A program made the translations under genes and the position numbers. Positions 47,701 to 59,348 of a DNA stretch of 64,000 bases are shown one piece after another. The stretch is from assembly GCF_000203815.1 (NCBI RefSeq), contig NW_004457729.1, positions 1,860,674 to 1,924,673 on the forward strand, written 5' to 3'. The notes beneath the pieces were generated by a model that saw only the letters and a program-made list of their open reading frames with translations, made no database searches and was not told where the DNA came from. This DNA comes from Cavenderia fasciculata. Its lineage: Eukaryota > Evosea > Eumycetozoa > Acytosteliales > Cavenderiaceae. The first letter of the stretch is position 1, and every line of letters starts with the position of its first letter.

Positions 47701-50700
47701 GATAGGTGATGAGAGCGATGGTCTGGATAGTCTTTCCGAGACCCATCTCGTCGGCCAAGATACCATTGAGCTTGTTGTTGTACAGTGACACCATCCATTG
47801 CAGACCTTGCATCTGGTAGGGTTTCAACTGACCGCCCTCCAAAAGCTGTGGTTGCTCTGGAATCTCTTCCGTGATGGAATGGGCCTTGCTATAGTATGAA
47901 TGTGCCTTGCTGACTAGTGTCGTCTGAGCGGGAGCTGGTGCGGTAGCCGGACGCTTGGCAGAGGCGTCGGCTGGCTTGCTAACGGGTGCAGTGCTGCTCG
48001 TGCTGCTATTGTTGGTCGATATCTCGTCAGTGATGGTGGTGGCGTTGCTGGCTGCATCGGCTGCCTCTGCTTGTTGCAAGGCCAGTTCCTCCTCGTCTTG
48101 CATCTTTTCCTTTTGAATGAGATGCGAGATCTTGTCGAGAAACTCGTTGGTCTGGTCAAACAACTCACGTAGACGCTTGTTCTTGGTCTGTTCGAGCAAC
48201 TTGAGGTACTTGCCTTCATCGTTGCTCTTGAGTGCACGAAGTCTGTCACGCTCCTCCTTTTCACGCTGCTGCTGCTCCTTTTTCTCTTGCATGGCAAAGT
48301 AGCTGGTTACACGCTTGGCTACCTTTTTGGTCGATTGCATCTGGTTGCTGTGAAACTCTTTAAACTCGCGTCCATGATCCAAAATCTGTTTGAGGAAGCT
48401 CGACATTCGTGTCTTTGCCTCTGGTGTATTTTGGTTGGTTTCATTGTATGGCATGATACGTTGTGAGCTTAGAATACCATCCAACTTTGTTTTCTTTTTA
48501 GAAGCTGAACCACTTTGTGACGACGACGATGACGACGACGATGAACTATGCTTGCTGCCCAGCAAAGCAGTAGTGTTGTTGACAAACATACTACTGTCGA
48601 CCGAGTCGAGTAATTCGGCTCTCAACTTTTTCTGAACCTCAAAGAGACTGAGTTGTTTGTACTCTATGGCCATACGAATTCTTTGTGCATTTTGACTGGC
48701 ACAAATCTTTTCGACTTGGGTATGACCAACTCCATTGGCAACTGCTCCAACACTGCTCGATGATGATCCATCTTTTTGTTCGGCGTTTGGACTACTGGCA
48801 GCTGCAGTTACAGCAGCTGAAGCCTCTTGATCATCAAACTCTTTTAGACTCTTTTTCAAATACGTTGTTCTCTGATTCATTGCCTCTTTTATGCTAATCT
48901 CTCTTGCCTCTCTGAGGAATTGGTGATCCAATGGAACAGTTTTAATACTGTCTGTAACAGGTGGTATAATATATTGTGCAGGACATTGCATTGGAGGTGG
49001 TGGTGGGGGTGGTGCAACTACAACTGGTGGAGGTGGAGGTGCAACTACAACAGGTGTGGCGGCAGCAGCCACCACTGCAATCGGTTGCTGTACAATGGCT
49101 GCTGTAGTTGTTGTATTCTCCAAAACTGGTTGTTGTGGTAGAGATTGAGGGAGTTGAATAGGTGGACTAACAATTGATGGTTGTTTAACAAGTTGTTGTT
49201 GTTGTTGTTGTTGTTGCTGTTGCTGTTGCTGTTGTTGTTGTTGAATAGATAATGGTTGTTGTTGAGGTGGAGTTTGAGTTGCAATGATAGGTGGCATTGC
49301 CCCATTTTTATAGGCAACCAATTGTTGGAAAAATCCTGCTGGCAATGGCTCTCCAGTTTGTAGCCATTTAACAATATATTGATTCGCGCGGACTTGTAGT
49401 TTTACAAAATTGATTTGCTCTGGAGTCATCAATGGTTTACCAATTGGCATTCCTTGGATAATCTGTTGTTGTTGTTGAAAAACCGCTGCTGCTGCCGTTG
49501 GTGTTGGTGTTGTTATTGTAGTTGTTGTTGTAGTCGGTGTAGTAGCTATATTTGTTGTTTGAGAAATCATCATAGGTGATTGAATTGGTGGTGTTGTTAT
49601 AGTGCCACCACCATAAATTGGATTGGATTGTTGTTGTTGTTGTTGTTGTGCAAGCTGTTGTACAAGCTGTTGATGTTCAGATTTGGCTTGTTTCGTCTTT
49701 TGTGCATCTGCTAGTACTCGATGGTTAGCAATAACTCGTTTAAAAAGGTTGGTCTCTGAAGCATTCCAAGACAACCCACTCATACTAATACTTCTCAAGC
49801 TTTGTACATATTGTTGATATTGTGGATCCATCACATCTGACAGTGCCTTTTGTAAATTCTCGGTTGCCTAAAAGATAAATAAATAAATATTAGAGAGAGA
49901 GAGATCTTGGGTGTCATCATCAATCAATATCAATCATCACACAAACTACTTACTGTATATATTTCAAGGATAGCTTCTTTTGAGAAACTTAAAAGTGGTG
50001 CTTGTTGAGGTTGACTCTGTGTCTGTTGTTGTTGTTGTTGTGGAACCTGTCCCTGTGGTTGTTGTTGCTGTTGAGCTTGAGCTTGAGCTTGTTGTTGACC
50101 TTGTTGTATTTGATTGTTCTGTCCCTGTTGTTGAGCTTGAGCTTGTTGTTGCTGAGCCTGCTGTTGTTGAACCTGCTGTTGAGCTTGAGCTTGTTGTTGT
50201 TGTTGTTGTTGTTGAGCTTGAGCCTGTTGTTGCAAATGTTGTTGTAGCATTTGTTGTTGTTGTTGAGCTTGTTGTTGTTGGTATTGATATTGTTGTTGAG
50301 CAGGGGAAAGCATTGGTGGTGGTTGATTCTGTACAGTTGGCACCATTGGTGGAGAAGACATTTGTTGTGCCTGATACATTGGTTGCTGCTGCTGCTGCTG
50401 TTGACCTTGTTGAGTATAATATGTATTATTTGGTGTGATTTGTTTGTTCATCATTTGTTGAACTTGTTGTTGTTGTTGCTGAGGGGTTTGAGGTTGTTGA
50501 GGTGTATGTTGTTGTTGTTGTTGAGGTGTATGTTGCTGTTGTGTAGGTGTAGAAACGTACATGATTGGCGATGATATAGGAGGAGAGGATGATTGCTGCT
50601 GTGTAGAGGATTGTTGTTGAACACCCACTACTGATGGTTGCTTCATAAACTGATTGTTGTTTGCTACTCCTGCTCCACTAGTATTATTATTATTATTATT

Positions 50701-50907
50701 ATCAATTGCCATTCCAGTATACTGCTGCTGCGGCTGCTGTTGCTGCTGTTGCATCATCTCGGGATGTTGCTGTGGCTGCTGCTGCTGCTGTTGGAGTGCA
50801 ACTTGCTGCTGCTGTTGTTGTGGTTGCATATATGGGTTCATAAACTGTTGTTGTTGCATTGCATTATAGTCAACAGGTGGAGTCCCCATCATATTATTAT
50901 TGTGCAT
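44750..50907 (-). CDS. snf2: SWI/SNF (BRG1/BRM/Snf2) chromatin-remodelling ATPase
   Basis: Exons 50907-49954, 49867-47036, 46960-44750; 1998 residues. Order: a Q-rich N-terminus (residues ~10-310), an HSA/post-HSA segment (ILDHGREFKEFH, DEGKYLKLLEQTKNKRL), and helicase lobe 1 with Walker A DEMGLGKT, DEGH box and LLTGTPLQN. Helicase lobe 2 has RVLIFSQMTHLIDI and AHRIGQ. Then come a SnAC region, an acidic/basic linker and a bromodomain near residues 1750-1850 (YPDYYNITKEPIDM, FYNAQVYNQSGSEI). The SnAC plus C-terminal bromodomain mark the Snf2 subfamily rather than ISWI or CHD. It is the ATP-hydrolysing core of a nucleosome-remodelling complex. The acidic tail ends DDEDDL. Confidence 0.97.
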
Positions 50908-51732
50908 AGTAGCTACAACCAACAACGATGATGTCTATCTATATATTTTCACTATATAATCAATGATGATGACGACGACGACAAACAATATAAATATATT
51001 AATAAATAAAAGACGTCCTCTTCTCTCTTCTCTCCTTGTAATGCTTACAAATTGTATGTATGATGATGAGCTTGCTTTAGATCTGATCGACTATAGAACT
51101 CTTTAGAGAACGATGATAATAATAATAGTATGTGTGATTGAATAAATAAATAAAAGAGTAGTGAATATTTATTGTATGATGTAGTATCTGTGTAGTATTG
51201 TGTGTATTTATTTATTCTCTCTATGATGATCTATTCATAGTTGATCGATAAAATTTGGTTTAAAAACTAATAATATAAATATATTTGGTGATTATGTGAT
51301 AGAATAATTATAGTGTACACAGCTCAATAAAAAATAAGGAGGGAGTTGTTTTCCCTCTTCTCTCTCACAAACTCACTTTTTAATTTTTTTTTTATTAATT
51401 TAAAATAATAAATAAATAAGAACAAACAAATAATAATAGTAATATAGTAGTAGTAGATATTAAAACTAATACTATAGTAGCAATAAAGGAGAGAGATATT
51501 AAATGAAGATCAAACACGGTCGCAGATGCATCATTGATCGAATATCTACCCCTTGTTAACAAACCAATCGTCATCCATCTCTCTCGTAGTTACAAAAAAA
51601 AAAAAAAAAAAAAAAGAAAAGTGGGGGGGAGAATTATCGAATACGCTGAAAAACCGTCATCCACATTCGTTGTTGAGCCATCCATCTACGCTGTACATAA
51701 CAGCAAACAATACCCTACCCTAAACAACCACT
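50908..51732. other. Divergent intergenic region
   Basis: About 825 bases between the SWI/SNF start (leftward) and RCC1 protein 2 (rightward). It contains AATAAATA-rich DNA, a GACGACGACG run near 50974, T tracts (51386-51392) and a 22-base A tract (51595-51616) followed by a run of G. No gene convincing; promoters inferred. Confidence 0.55.
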
Positions 51733-52035
51733 ATGTTGTCCTCGGCGAGACTATTTAAAGCTGCTGCAATTTTAAATAATAATTTGAAAGATCTCGGTAC
51801 CAACCAACTATCACCATGGTTTACGAGTCACCCCCATCACCATCCTGGTAATACTCCACTTTTTACTCGTAGGGCTGTCTCTTCTTCTTCTTCCTCTACC
51901 TCTATTTTAAATGTATTTAATAATCAACAACAACACATCTACTCATTCGGATGTGGAAAAGGAGGAAAACTAGGTAACAGTGCAAATGATGGATATGAAG
52001 CATACCCTTTTAAAATTGATGATTTAGGTGATTAC

Positions 52036-52084
<49 letters not shown>

Positions 52085-53277
52085 GTAGTGATGATACATC
52101 TAATAGAGTGAATGATATTAAATCATTACATTGTGGTCACTACCACAGTATGATTATTAATAGTATGTTTGTTTTAAATCAATTGCATATAATAATAATG
52201 AATGATCAATCACAACAGATACTAATTGTTTTTTTTTTAAAAATATAATTAAAAGATAAAGGAGAATTATATACATGGGGATGGAGTTCATTTGCAGGAG
52301 GAGAGAAAGAGAATAAAGAAACAAATTATAATGAATGGAGTCCAAGACTAGTCGATGAATATGTATTGGATAATGACAGTATCTTGCAATCAAGAGATGT
52401 TTGTGTAGAGAGTGTTGTTGGAGGTCGAAGACATACTCTGGTGGTCGATAACTTGGGAAGACTGTTTTCATATGGCGTGGGAAGTGAGTATCAACTAGGA
52501 TTCTCAGACGACCATCATCGCATACGCCCTACACTCGTTCGAGAAGAGATTGGTAATGTAAAGGTGGTCAAAGTAGCTGCCGGTTGGGGACACTCACTGG
52601 CATTGGACAGTGAGGGTAGTATCTGGGGTTGGGGATGGAATGCTGAAGGACAGTTATTTGTCGATCCAACAAGACACCCAGTTTTACATCGTCCAACCAA
52701 AGTGTTTTCATCAACGTCTTCATCATCGTTGGTGGTACGAGACATTATATGTGGGTCGGATTACTCGGCATTCATTACTGACAAGGGACATGTATATATG
52801 GTAGGTAGTGGAGAACATGGACAATTGGGAAGAGGCAATACAGAAGCAAGTGCATATCCACAGATAGTCCAAGGATTACAAGGACAAAGGATTGACAAGG
52901 TTGCATGTGGATTTGGACATAGTCTATTGCTAGATGAGCAACAAGGTCAGTTGTTTAGTCTAGGGTGGAATGGAAACGGTCAGTTGGGTGTTGGGGACAC
53001 ATTGAATCGATTGGTAGCCACACCAGTCTCTATGCCCGACCGAGTAGTATTGATAGGTGCAGGAAGAGCTCATTCAGCGGCAGTCCTAGCCAACGGACAG
53101 TTCTATACTTGGGGGTGTGCTCGAAAAGGTAAACTTGGATCAGGTAACATCAATGGAATGGAAACCATCCCAACACAAATAACAGAATACGATGATACTG
53201 ATGATTGGCCATCTAAACGTCCAATCGATCTATCATGTGGATTTGATCATACCCTTGTTAAAGTTGTAGACCAATAA
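51733..53277 (+). CDS. RCC1-repeat protein 2, possibly mitochondrial
   Basis: Exons 51733-52162 and 52256-53277; 483 residues. The first ~60 residues are rich in Ser, Arg and Ala with a probable presequence (MLSSARLFKAAAIL). RCC1 repeats follow: IYSFGCGKGGKLGN, LYTWGWSSFAGG, LFSYGVGSEYQLG, IWGWGWNAEGQL, VYMVGSGEHGQLGRG, LFSLGWNGNGQLGVGD and FYTWGCARKGKLGSG, for seven blades. A poly-Asn tract encoded by (AAT)n interrupts the first repeat. The second exon starts after an AATTAAAAG acceptor. A distinct paralogue lies at 20714-22531; the propellers are related but not recent duplicates. The exact target is unknown, and a mitochondrial location is inferred. Confidence 0.84.
52036..52083. repeat. 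(AAT)n repeat encoding poly-Asn
   Basis: Sixteen units, in frame within the first RCC1 repeat of the gene at 51733-53277. Confidence 0.95.
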
Positions 53278-53320
53278 ACTAATCGATCCCCTATTTGTAA
53301 ATATCATTTATACCACGTTG

Positions 53321-53733
53321 TTAACTCTTTTCTTTATTTCCACTTGTTTGTTTCGTCGTAGTCGTCGTTGTCGATGTTGTTTTGGTATCATTATTATTAT
53401 TGTTATTATCATTTTCATTATTATTCTTTTTAATATCAGCAAATATATCTTTACCACCAAAAAATGCGGTGACTGCTTCCATTGCATCTTCATCATCACT
53501 AATATCATCGTATCGTGACATGTCGATACCTTTGTTTGCCTCTTCAAACTTTTGTTCTGTTGTTTTAGCTCCCAGCTTTCTATTCATAAATTGTCCAAAT
53601 TCATCAACCTATAAGATCCATCATTAATCTTTGTTAGTTATATTATATATTTCACTATCATCAATCAATGGTTGTTCAAATGTATGATGATTGATTGGTA
53701 TCATTGCATTGCATTGCATTGATTGATTGATTG

Positions 53734-53765
<32 letters not shown>

Positions 53766-54188
53766 AGTTGTTAATCCACATACAGTATTAATATTATAAA
53801 ATGTTTTAAAAGCATAGACCATTGCGGCAGATGAACCAACACTCAACAATGTACCCATTGCCAATGCTTTGAGAGAAAATGCTACAGCAGAAGGAGTAGC
53901 CATTGTTTGTTGACGTGTAGTATTACCTCTTCTACTTCTTCTAAAACCTAGAAATACACCAGCCATGAAACCAATACCAGTGACTGCTCCAGCAGTAAGC
54001 ATAAATGTTGACAATGGCATATCCTTTTGTATGAATACAGGTATTTTAACCTCTACATTATTCAAATTACCATCCAATAAACTTCTAATAAATCCTTTTG
54101 GTTTTTGTTGATGTTGATGTTGTTGATGTTCTTGTTGTTGTTCATTTTTAGTATTATTATTATTATTAGAAGTATTATTATCTGTCAT
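53321..54188 (-). CDS. tmem242: TMEM242-like mitochondrial membrane protein
   Basis: Exons 54188-53784 and 53608-53321; 230 residues. A Q/H-rich N-terminus is followed by two membrane helices: TAGAVTGIGFMAGVFLGF (about residues 66-83) and MGTLLSVGSSAAMVYAF (about 112-128). A conserved-looking ALAMGTLL turn and a TVDEFGQFMNRKL segment follow, the latter formed across the splice. This order matches TMEM242 (DUF1358), which in animals helps assemble the ATP synthase c-ring and complex I in the inner mitochondrial membrane. The C-terminal Asp/Asn/Thr-rich tail is longer than in animals. The intron (53609-53783) carries CATTG, TGAT and TTG repeats. Confidence 0.75.
53702..53768. repeat. CATTG / TGAT / TTG compound microsatellite
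   Basis: Three adjoining short tandem repeats inside the intron of the TMEM242-like gene. Confidence 0.9.
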
Positions 54189-54365
54189 TCTTATTCTTAT
54201 CTATATACAAATCGTGTAAACAATGAAATGAGATGGACCATATGCACAAAAATCATGATGGTAGTCATTTTTGCGTCATCATTTTCGTTTAATTTAAAAT
54301 TGTACATAATATATTTGATTTATTTTTAATATTGGTTTATATTTATCTATCCTATCCTATCCTAT

Positions 54366-56126
54366 CTATCTATTTGATTCTTTTTGTCTTAGAATATTAA
54401 ATAGATCGGTATTTCTAAGATTATGTACCAAAACTTTAAGGAAATCATTTACAATTGGATCTTTTTGTTTTTTAATATCTTTATATACAACACTGATAAA
54501 TATTTGTGCTTCTACACGAACTAAAAAGTAGGTGTAATCTGATGTTTCATGCGTTGGTCCTCCTCCTGTCCCAGACCCACTACCACCTCCACCAGCAATG
54601 GGTGATGATGTTTTGAGATTAGTTTCTACTTTTTGAGAGTCGACGTAGTAGAATAAATCGTGTGGTCGCTCAAGTGCATGTTGATTGGTTAAATAGATAC
54701 TAATGATATTTGGTAAATGTTGGTTGGGTGGTTTATCTTGTGGCAAGTAGAATATAGGTGGATAGGCCCCCAATCCAGTTGGTGCTTCTGTATTATTAAA
54801 ACAATATCCCATCTTTGAGTATGGTTTACCTTTACATTCGAAAAAGATACCAAAAAATATTGAATTACTCTTTTGATAAAATGCTTCAATCCTAAATGGA
54901 AATAAATAGAATAAATAAATAAATAGAATTGATTAGATTAATATGGATATGCATATTGTTTGTTTTTGTTTTTGTTTTCTTTTTCTTTTTTTTTTTGACA
55001 TACATTAAAACATAATCAGGATTATTACGAAGAGTTGCATCTTTAAAGGATTGATAAGTTCCACCATTCTCTTCTTCGACAGTTCTCAAAGGGAAATGGA
55101 AATAAAGAGATGATTTTGACATGAGAGCATTGAAAAATATCGATAACCATTGATGGATGGAATTGGATGTCCATTTTGGATCGCTGCTATAAGTTCCTCT
55201 ACTTTGATTTAATTGATCAAAGTCTCTCCATAAATCTAAATCCAATCTTGATTGATACAATAATAGTATTGAATCTTTAAATATATGTCTATTCATTGAT
55301 ACATAAACTTTTAATAAATTCTTTAATATTTGTATTTCATAACTACAAATAGAAAAAAAGTCAGTCATTATTATTATTATTGTTTGTTCATTTAATATAA
55401 ATCTCTCTCTCTCTCTCTCTCTTCTTTTTTTAGCATACTTTGTATTTGTTTTAATACCCATTAATAGAGGATGAGTAATTTTATCACGATAGATGGTTGG
55501 AATGGTTTCAAGTGAATTGACTAGTTGATCAAAATTAGTTTCTTGGCTGATTGACATGACCAATGTAGTGTAGACACCAATCATATCGATTCTAACCTGT
55601 ACGATGGTACATGTTTGTTGTACGAGTGATGAAAAGAAGGATATTTCAGGGTCATCGTCAACCGATGATTTCTTTGACGATGCATAATACCCAAGTGCAA
55701 TCTGACTAGCAGTTTGATTCTGTTGGTTCTGTTGATTTGGTTGTTGTACTCCACCAGTTGTTGTTGTTGTTGTTGTTGGTGAAGATATCAACTTTAACAA
55801 ACTTCTCATGTCATTTGATACTTGGATATATTGATCTTGAATGTTATTATTCTTTAACGACAAGTATGAATGTTTGTAATACATATTCTCACAATTTGAT
55901 AGTGTCAATAATAATGCCATAAATTTACTCCATGGTATTAATGAATCTCCCTTTAAATACATAATATAACTATGGTTAGTCAGCTGAGCTAGCTTTCATT
56001 CTAATCCCCTCTCCTCCTCTTCTTGCGCTGACATACCTGTTGTTTTTGTTTGATTAGTTTTGGAAGTTGACTAAAGTTGAGTCTCTCCAAACATCCATAG
56101 ATGGATGACAATAGATCTCTGTTCAT
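54366..56126 (-). CDS. kics2: KICS2 (C12orf66)-like KICSTOR subunit
   Basis: Exons 56126-56037, 55950-55439, 55342-55004, 54891-54366; 488 residues versus about 445 in human. Similar segments in the same order as human KICS2 are: an early LERLNFSQL helix; PWSKFMALLLTLSNCENMYY; VQVRIDMIGVYTTL; YRDKITHPLLMGI; SSLYFHFPLRTVEEE followed by LRNNPDYV; YPPIFYLPQDKPPNQHLPNI; and a final YFLVRVEAQIFISVVY strand. In animals KICSTOR anchors the GATOR1 complex to lysosomes so that mTORC1 senses amino-acid and glucose starvation. A nutrient-sensing role is inferred; starvation is the trigger of dictyostelid development. Gly/Ser and poly-Thr inserts are lineage features. The exon 2 acceptor is ATTTAAAG. Confidence 0.75.
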
Positions 56127-56576
56127 ACTATAGTATAGTAGTAATAGTAGCAGTAGGTAGAGATAAATACATGTACAAGCTGCTCATTAAAATAATTAAA
56201 AATAAAATGAATCACCTTCGTTTTGATCATCCAAAAATTGTATTTTCGTGTTGTCTCTTCTTTGTTCAGCTGTCAGAAAGAAGAGAAAGACACCTATCTT
56301 TTTTACTTGACTCTGTGCGATATATAAAAGAGTTATATATAGATAGATAGATAGATAGATACTTTTTTTTGACAACTATCGTATATATATATATAAATAT
56401 TGCAACAACTATATAATAACAACAGAATAGTCTAGAGGATCGCAGCAGCACCATCCTTCCTTTTTTTGTACAACAGTATTTCATCAACAAGTCAAAGGTT
56501 TATTTGTTGATCAACATCATCTTCCTCCCTTCATCTTTATCCTCTTCCTTCATCATTCTTCATTCTTTATAATATA
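56127..56576. other. Divergent intergenic region, promoters
   Basis: 450 bases between the KICS2-like gene (leftward) and the RBM26/27-like gene (rightward). GATA repeats at 56340-56360, an AT dinucleotide run at 56384-56394 and a TC-rich leader (56520-56570). No gene. Confidence 0.55.
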
Positions 56577-59203
56577 ATGGAAGAATTCCTAAAAAGAAAA
56601 GAACTACCTAAATGGTTAGAAGATACACTCGACCCGATATGTGATGTGGATACCAACTCATTGACAGAATACATCATAGCGTTGATAACCAACAAGTTTA
56701 CGAGTCGGAGGGAACTAGAAGATGTCTGCTTTAAGGATCTAGATGATTTCCTCAAAGACAACACAAAATCGTTTACATACAAGCTGACCGACAAGTTGGC
56801 TGCTATCAACTACTTTAACTTTCACACATCCTCTTCATCTTCTTCTTCTTCTTCTGGAGGAGGAGAAACATCTTCAAGTAAACAAGATGTTGGAAGAGAC
56901 TATAGAGAAAGAGAAAGAGATAGAGACCACAAACCACGCGAAAGAGATAGAAGTAGAAGTAGAAGCAGAGATCGAGACAGTCGAAAATCAAGAGACAGAA
57001 GCAAAAGTAGAAGCTCAAGTCCAAGAGACAGAGATAGAGACAGAGATAGAGATAGAGACAGATCTTATCGTGAACGAGACTATGAATACAATGGAAGAGG
57101 TCCAAGTTATCGAGACCGTGAAAGAGATAGTGACCAACCAATCAATGATTCAGATGATCGAAGAAAATATAGTGACGACTATGAAAGAAAAAGAATCAAG
57201 GCGCAAAGATATAACCCAATCGGTGGTAATGGTCCAACAGGTACATCTACAGCTGCACCACCCAATGGAAAATACAAGACAAAGAGATGTAGAAACTTTG
57301 ACGAGAATGGATACTGTGAGAGAGGAAACTCGTGTCACTTTATCCATTCAACCAATAATATGCCCGATGCAACGATACCACCATATCCACCAATCGTTGA
57401 TGCTTACAACCAACCACCACTACCACCAGGTGCTGGTGGGCCACCAGGGAGATATCCCAATATGGGTCAACCAAGCATGATGGCTCCACTTCCATACCCC
57501 TTTCACAATGTGCATCAGACAAACATGTATGCAAACCAACCACCACCACAAATGATGCCATACGACGTTCAACATCCAATCGAATCTGTACAAGGTTATA
57601 ATCCTGATTATTACGATGGTGATGTTTCAATGAATAATAATAATAATAATAATAATAATAGTCATAACAATAATAATGGTGATGATGAAAATGGAAATGA
57701 TGATGATGAAAATGGAAATAATAATGGAAACAAACACAACAACAACAAAGGTGGACACCATCTTAAAAAGTTTGTAAAGGTTAAAACTCATCATTCATGT
57801 CCAGATCCAAATTCAACAACTCTTATCATTACAAATATTCCATCAAATATCAATACTGAAGAAGAAGTTAGATCTCATTTTTCAAAATTTGGTAATATTG
57901 AAAATATAGAAGTATGTAGAAATTAAATTAAAAAGAGAAAGAAGAGCATATGACTTATTATTATTATATTTTTTTTTACTTTTAGAAAATATCAGCAAGT
58001 CAATGTTTAGTTGTATTTGAAAATAATGGAGATGCAGTTAAAGCAATGAAATCACCAGAGGCAATTATGAATAATAGATTTATAAAATTATTTTGGCACG
58101 ATTCCTATGATGGAAAGAAAACCAAGTTTGAAGAGACTCAGGAGAAATTCCAACAACAAAAGAAAAAAGAAGAGGAGAAGCAAGCTTTACATCTCAAAGA
58201 ACAAATCCTCCAAAAGAAACTAGAGGAAAAGAGAAAAGAGGTAGTGGAAAAGAAAAAAGATCTCATCAAAAGTCGTGATGAACTGCGTCAACAACAACTC
58301 GAACTCCAGAAACAATATATCGATAAATTGGAAACTTGTACAGATGAAGGAGAAAGACAAAAAATCAAAGAGGCAATCAAAAATCTTGAAAAAATCATTA
58401 CAGAGTCAATTACTACCGATACAAGTATAGTAAAGGAAATTAAAAAACAAACTCCATCCTCCTCCTCTTCTCTACCTTTACCAACAACATCGGAATCAAT
58501 GGTATTGGATTCTGCTGAATCAAACATCAACACACAACAAATAGCAACAAATGATGGTGATGATGGATCGTCATCAATCGTGGCTGAACCATCGATTGTA
58601 GTTGCAACGACGGGAAGTGGTACACCACCAATTCCAAAATCAAATCACTTGGAAAATATATTAAAGAATTTGGAAAATGAAGCTAAAAGTCTTGGCATTG
58701 AGATTCCTCCAGGAGGAGCAGGAGCAGTAGTTGCCAAACCTTCTTCTTTGGCAGGAGCAAAACCAAAACCTTATCCATTTTTCCCAAAGAAACCAATGAT
58801 GGCAAAACCACTTGCCCCATTATCAGCAGCTGCTTTGAAGCATAAAAATAGTTCAATGATCATTGACAATCGATCGACCACTATTGTCATTCGAGATCCA
58901 CCCAACGAATTCAAAAAGGAGGAACTCCTCAAACAACTGTTCTCCGATATCCAATCTGTAGACATTAATCCAGACTCTATCGAAATCAAATTTACAAAGA
59001 GAGAGTCTGCTCAACGTGTATTTTTGGTTGCCAAATCTTACAAGGGAAAGGAATTACAAATTGCTTGGGTTGAAAAACCAATCATTCCAACTCAACCTAC
59101 CTCCTCTAATAATGAAGATTCAAATATGAATTATAATAATAATAATGATTCAGATGACGAAGATGAAGATGAAGATGATAATGAAAGATCTTGGAAACAT
59201 TAA
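56577..59203 (+). CDS. RBM26/RBM27-like RNA-binding protein
   Basis: Exons 56577-57911 and 57986-59203; 850 residues. The N-terminal PWI-like helical domain (KWLEDTLDPICDVDTNSLTE, about residues 12-85) matches RBM26/27. Then come an RS/RD/RE-rich region (about 105-210), a CCCH zinc finger with exact C-x8-C-x5-C-x3-H spacing (CRNFDENGYC...CHFIH, about 240-260), a Pro-rich segment and an RRM (LIITNIPSNINTEEEVRSHF, split by the intron). A Lys/Glu coiled coil and a second degenerate RRM near the C-terminus (IVIRDPPNEFKKEELL) complete it. RBM26/27 act with the PAXT/ZFC3H1 connection to direct polyadenylated nuclear RNA to the exosome. That role is inferred by homology. Confidence 0.9.
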
Positions 59204-59348
59204 TAATATTATCAAATAATAATACTATACTATCACTAAAAAAATGAAATAAAAAATATTTTGATTCATTTATTATTGTCAATTATTTAAAAGTTAATAA
59301 TAAATAAATAAAGGTTTTGATCATTGACTAAAATTAAAGTCAATTGAT

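Noticed and set aside
48390-49141. Short rightward frames within the SWI/SNF gene
   Set aside because: Antisense shadows of low-complexity coding sequence.
50002-50247. Poly-leucine and poly-valine frames rightward across 49980-50931
   Set aside because: They are the complement of CAG/CAA poly-Q codons of the SWI/SNF N-terminus.
54892-55003. KKKKKKKTKTKT extension of the KICS2-like protein
   Set aside because: It reads through the GTATGT donor; the exon resumes at 54891 in phase with conserved sequence.
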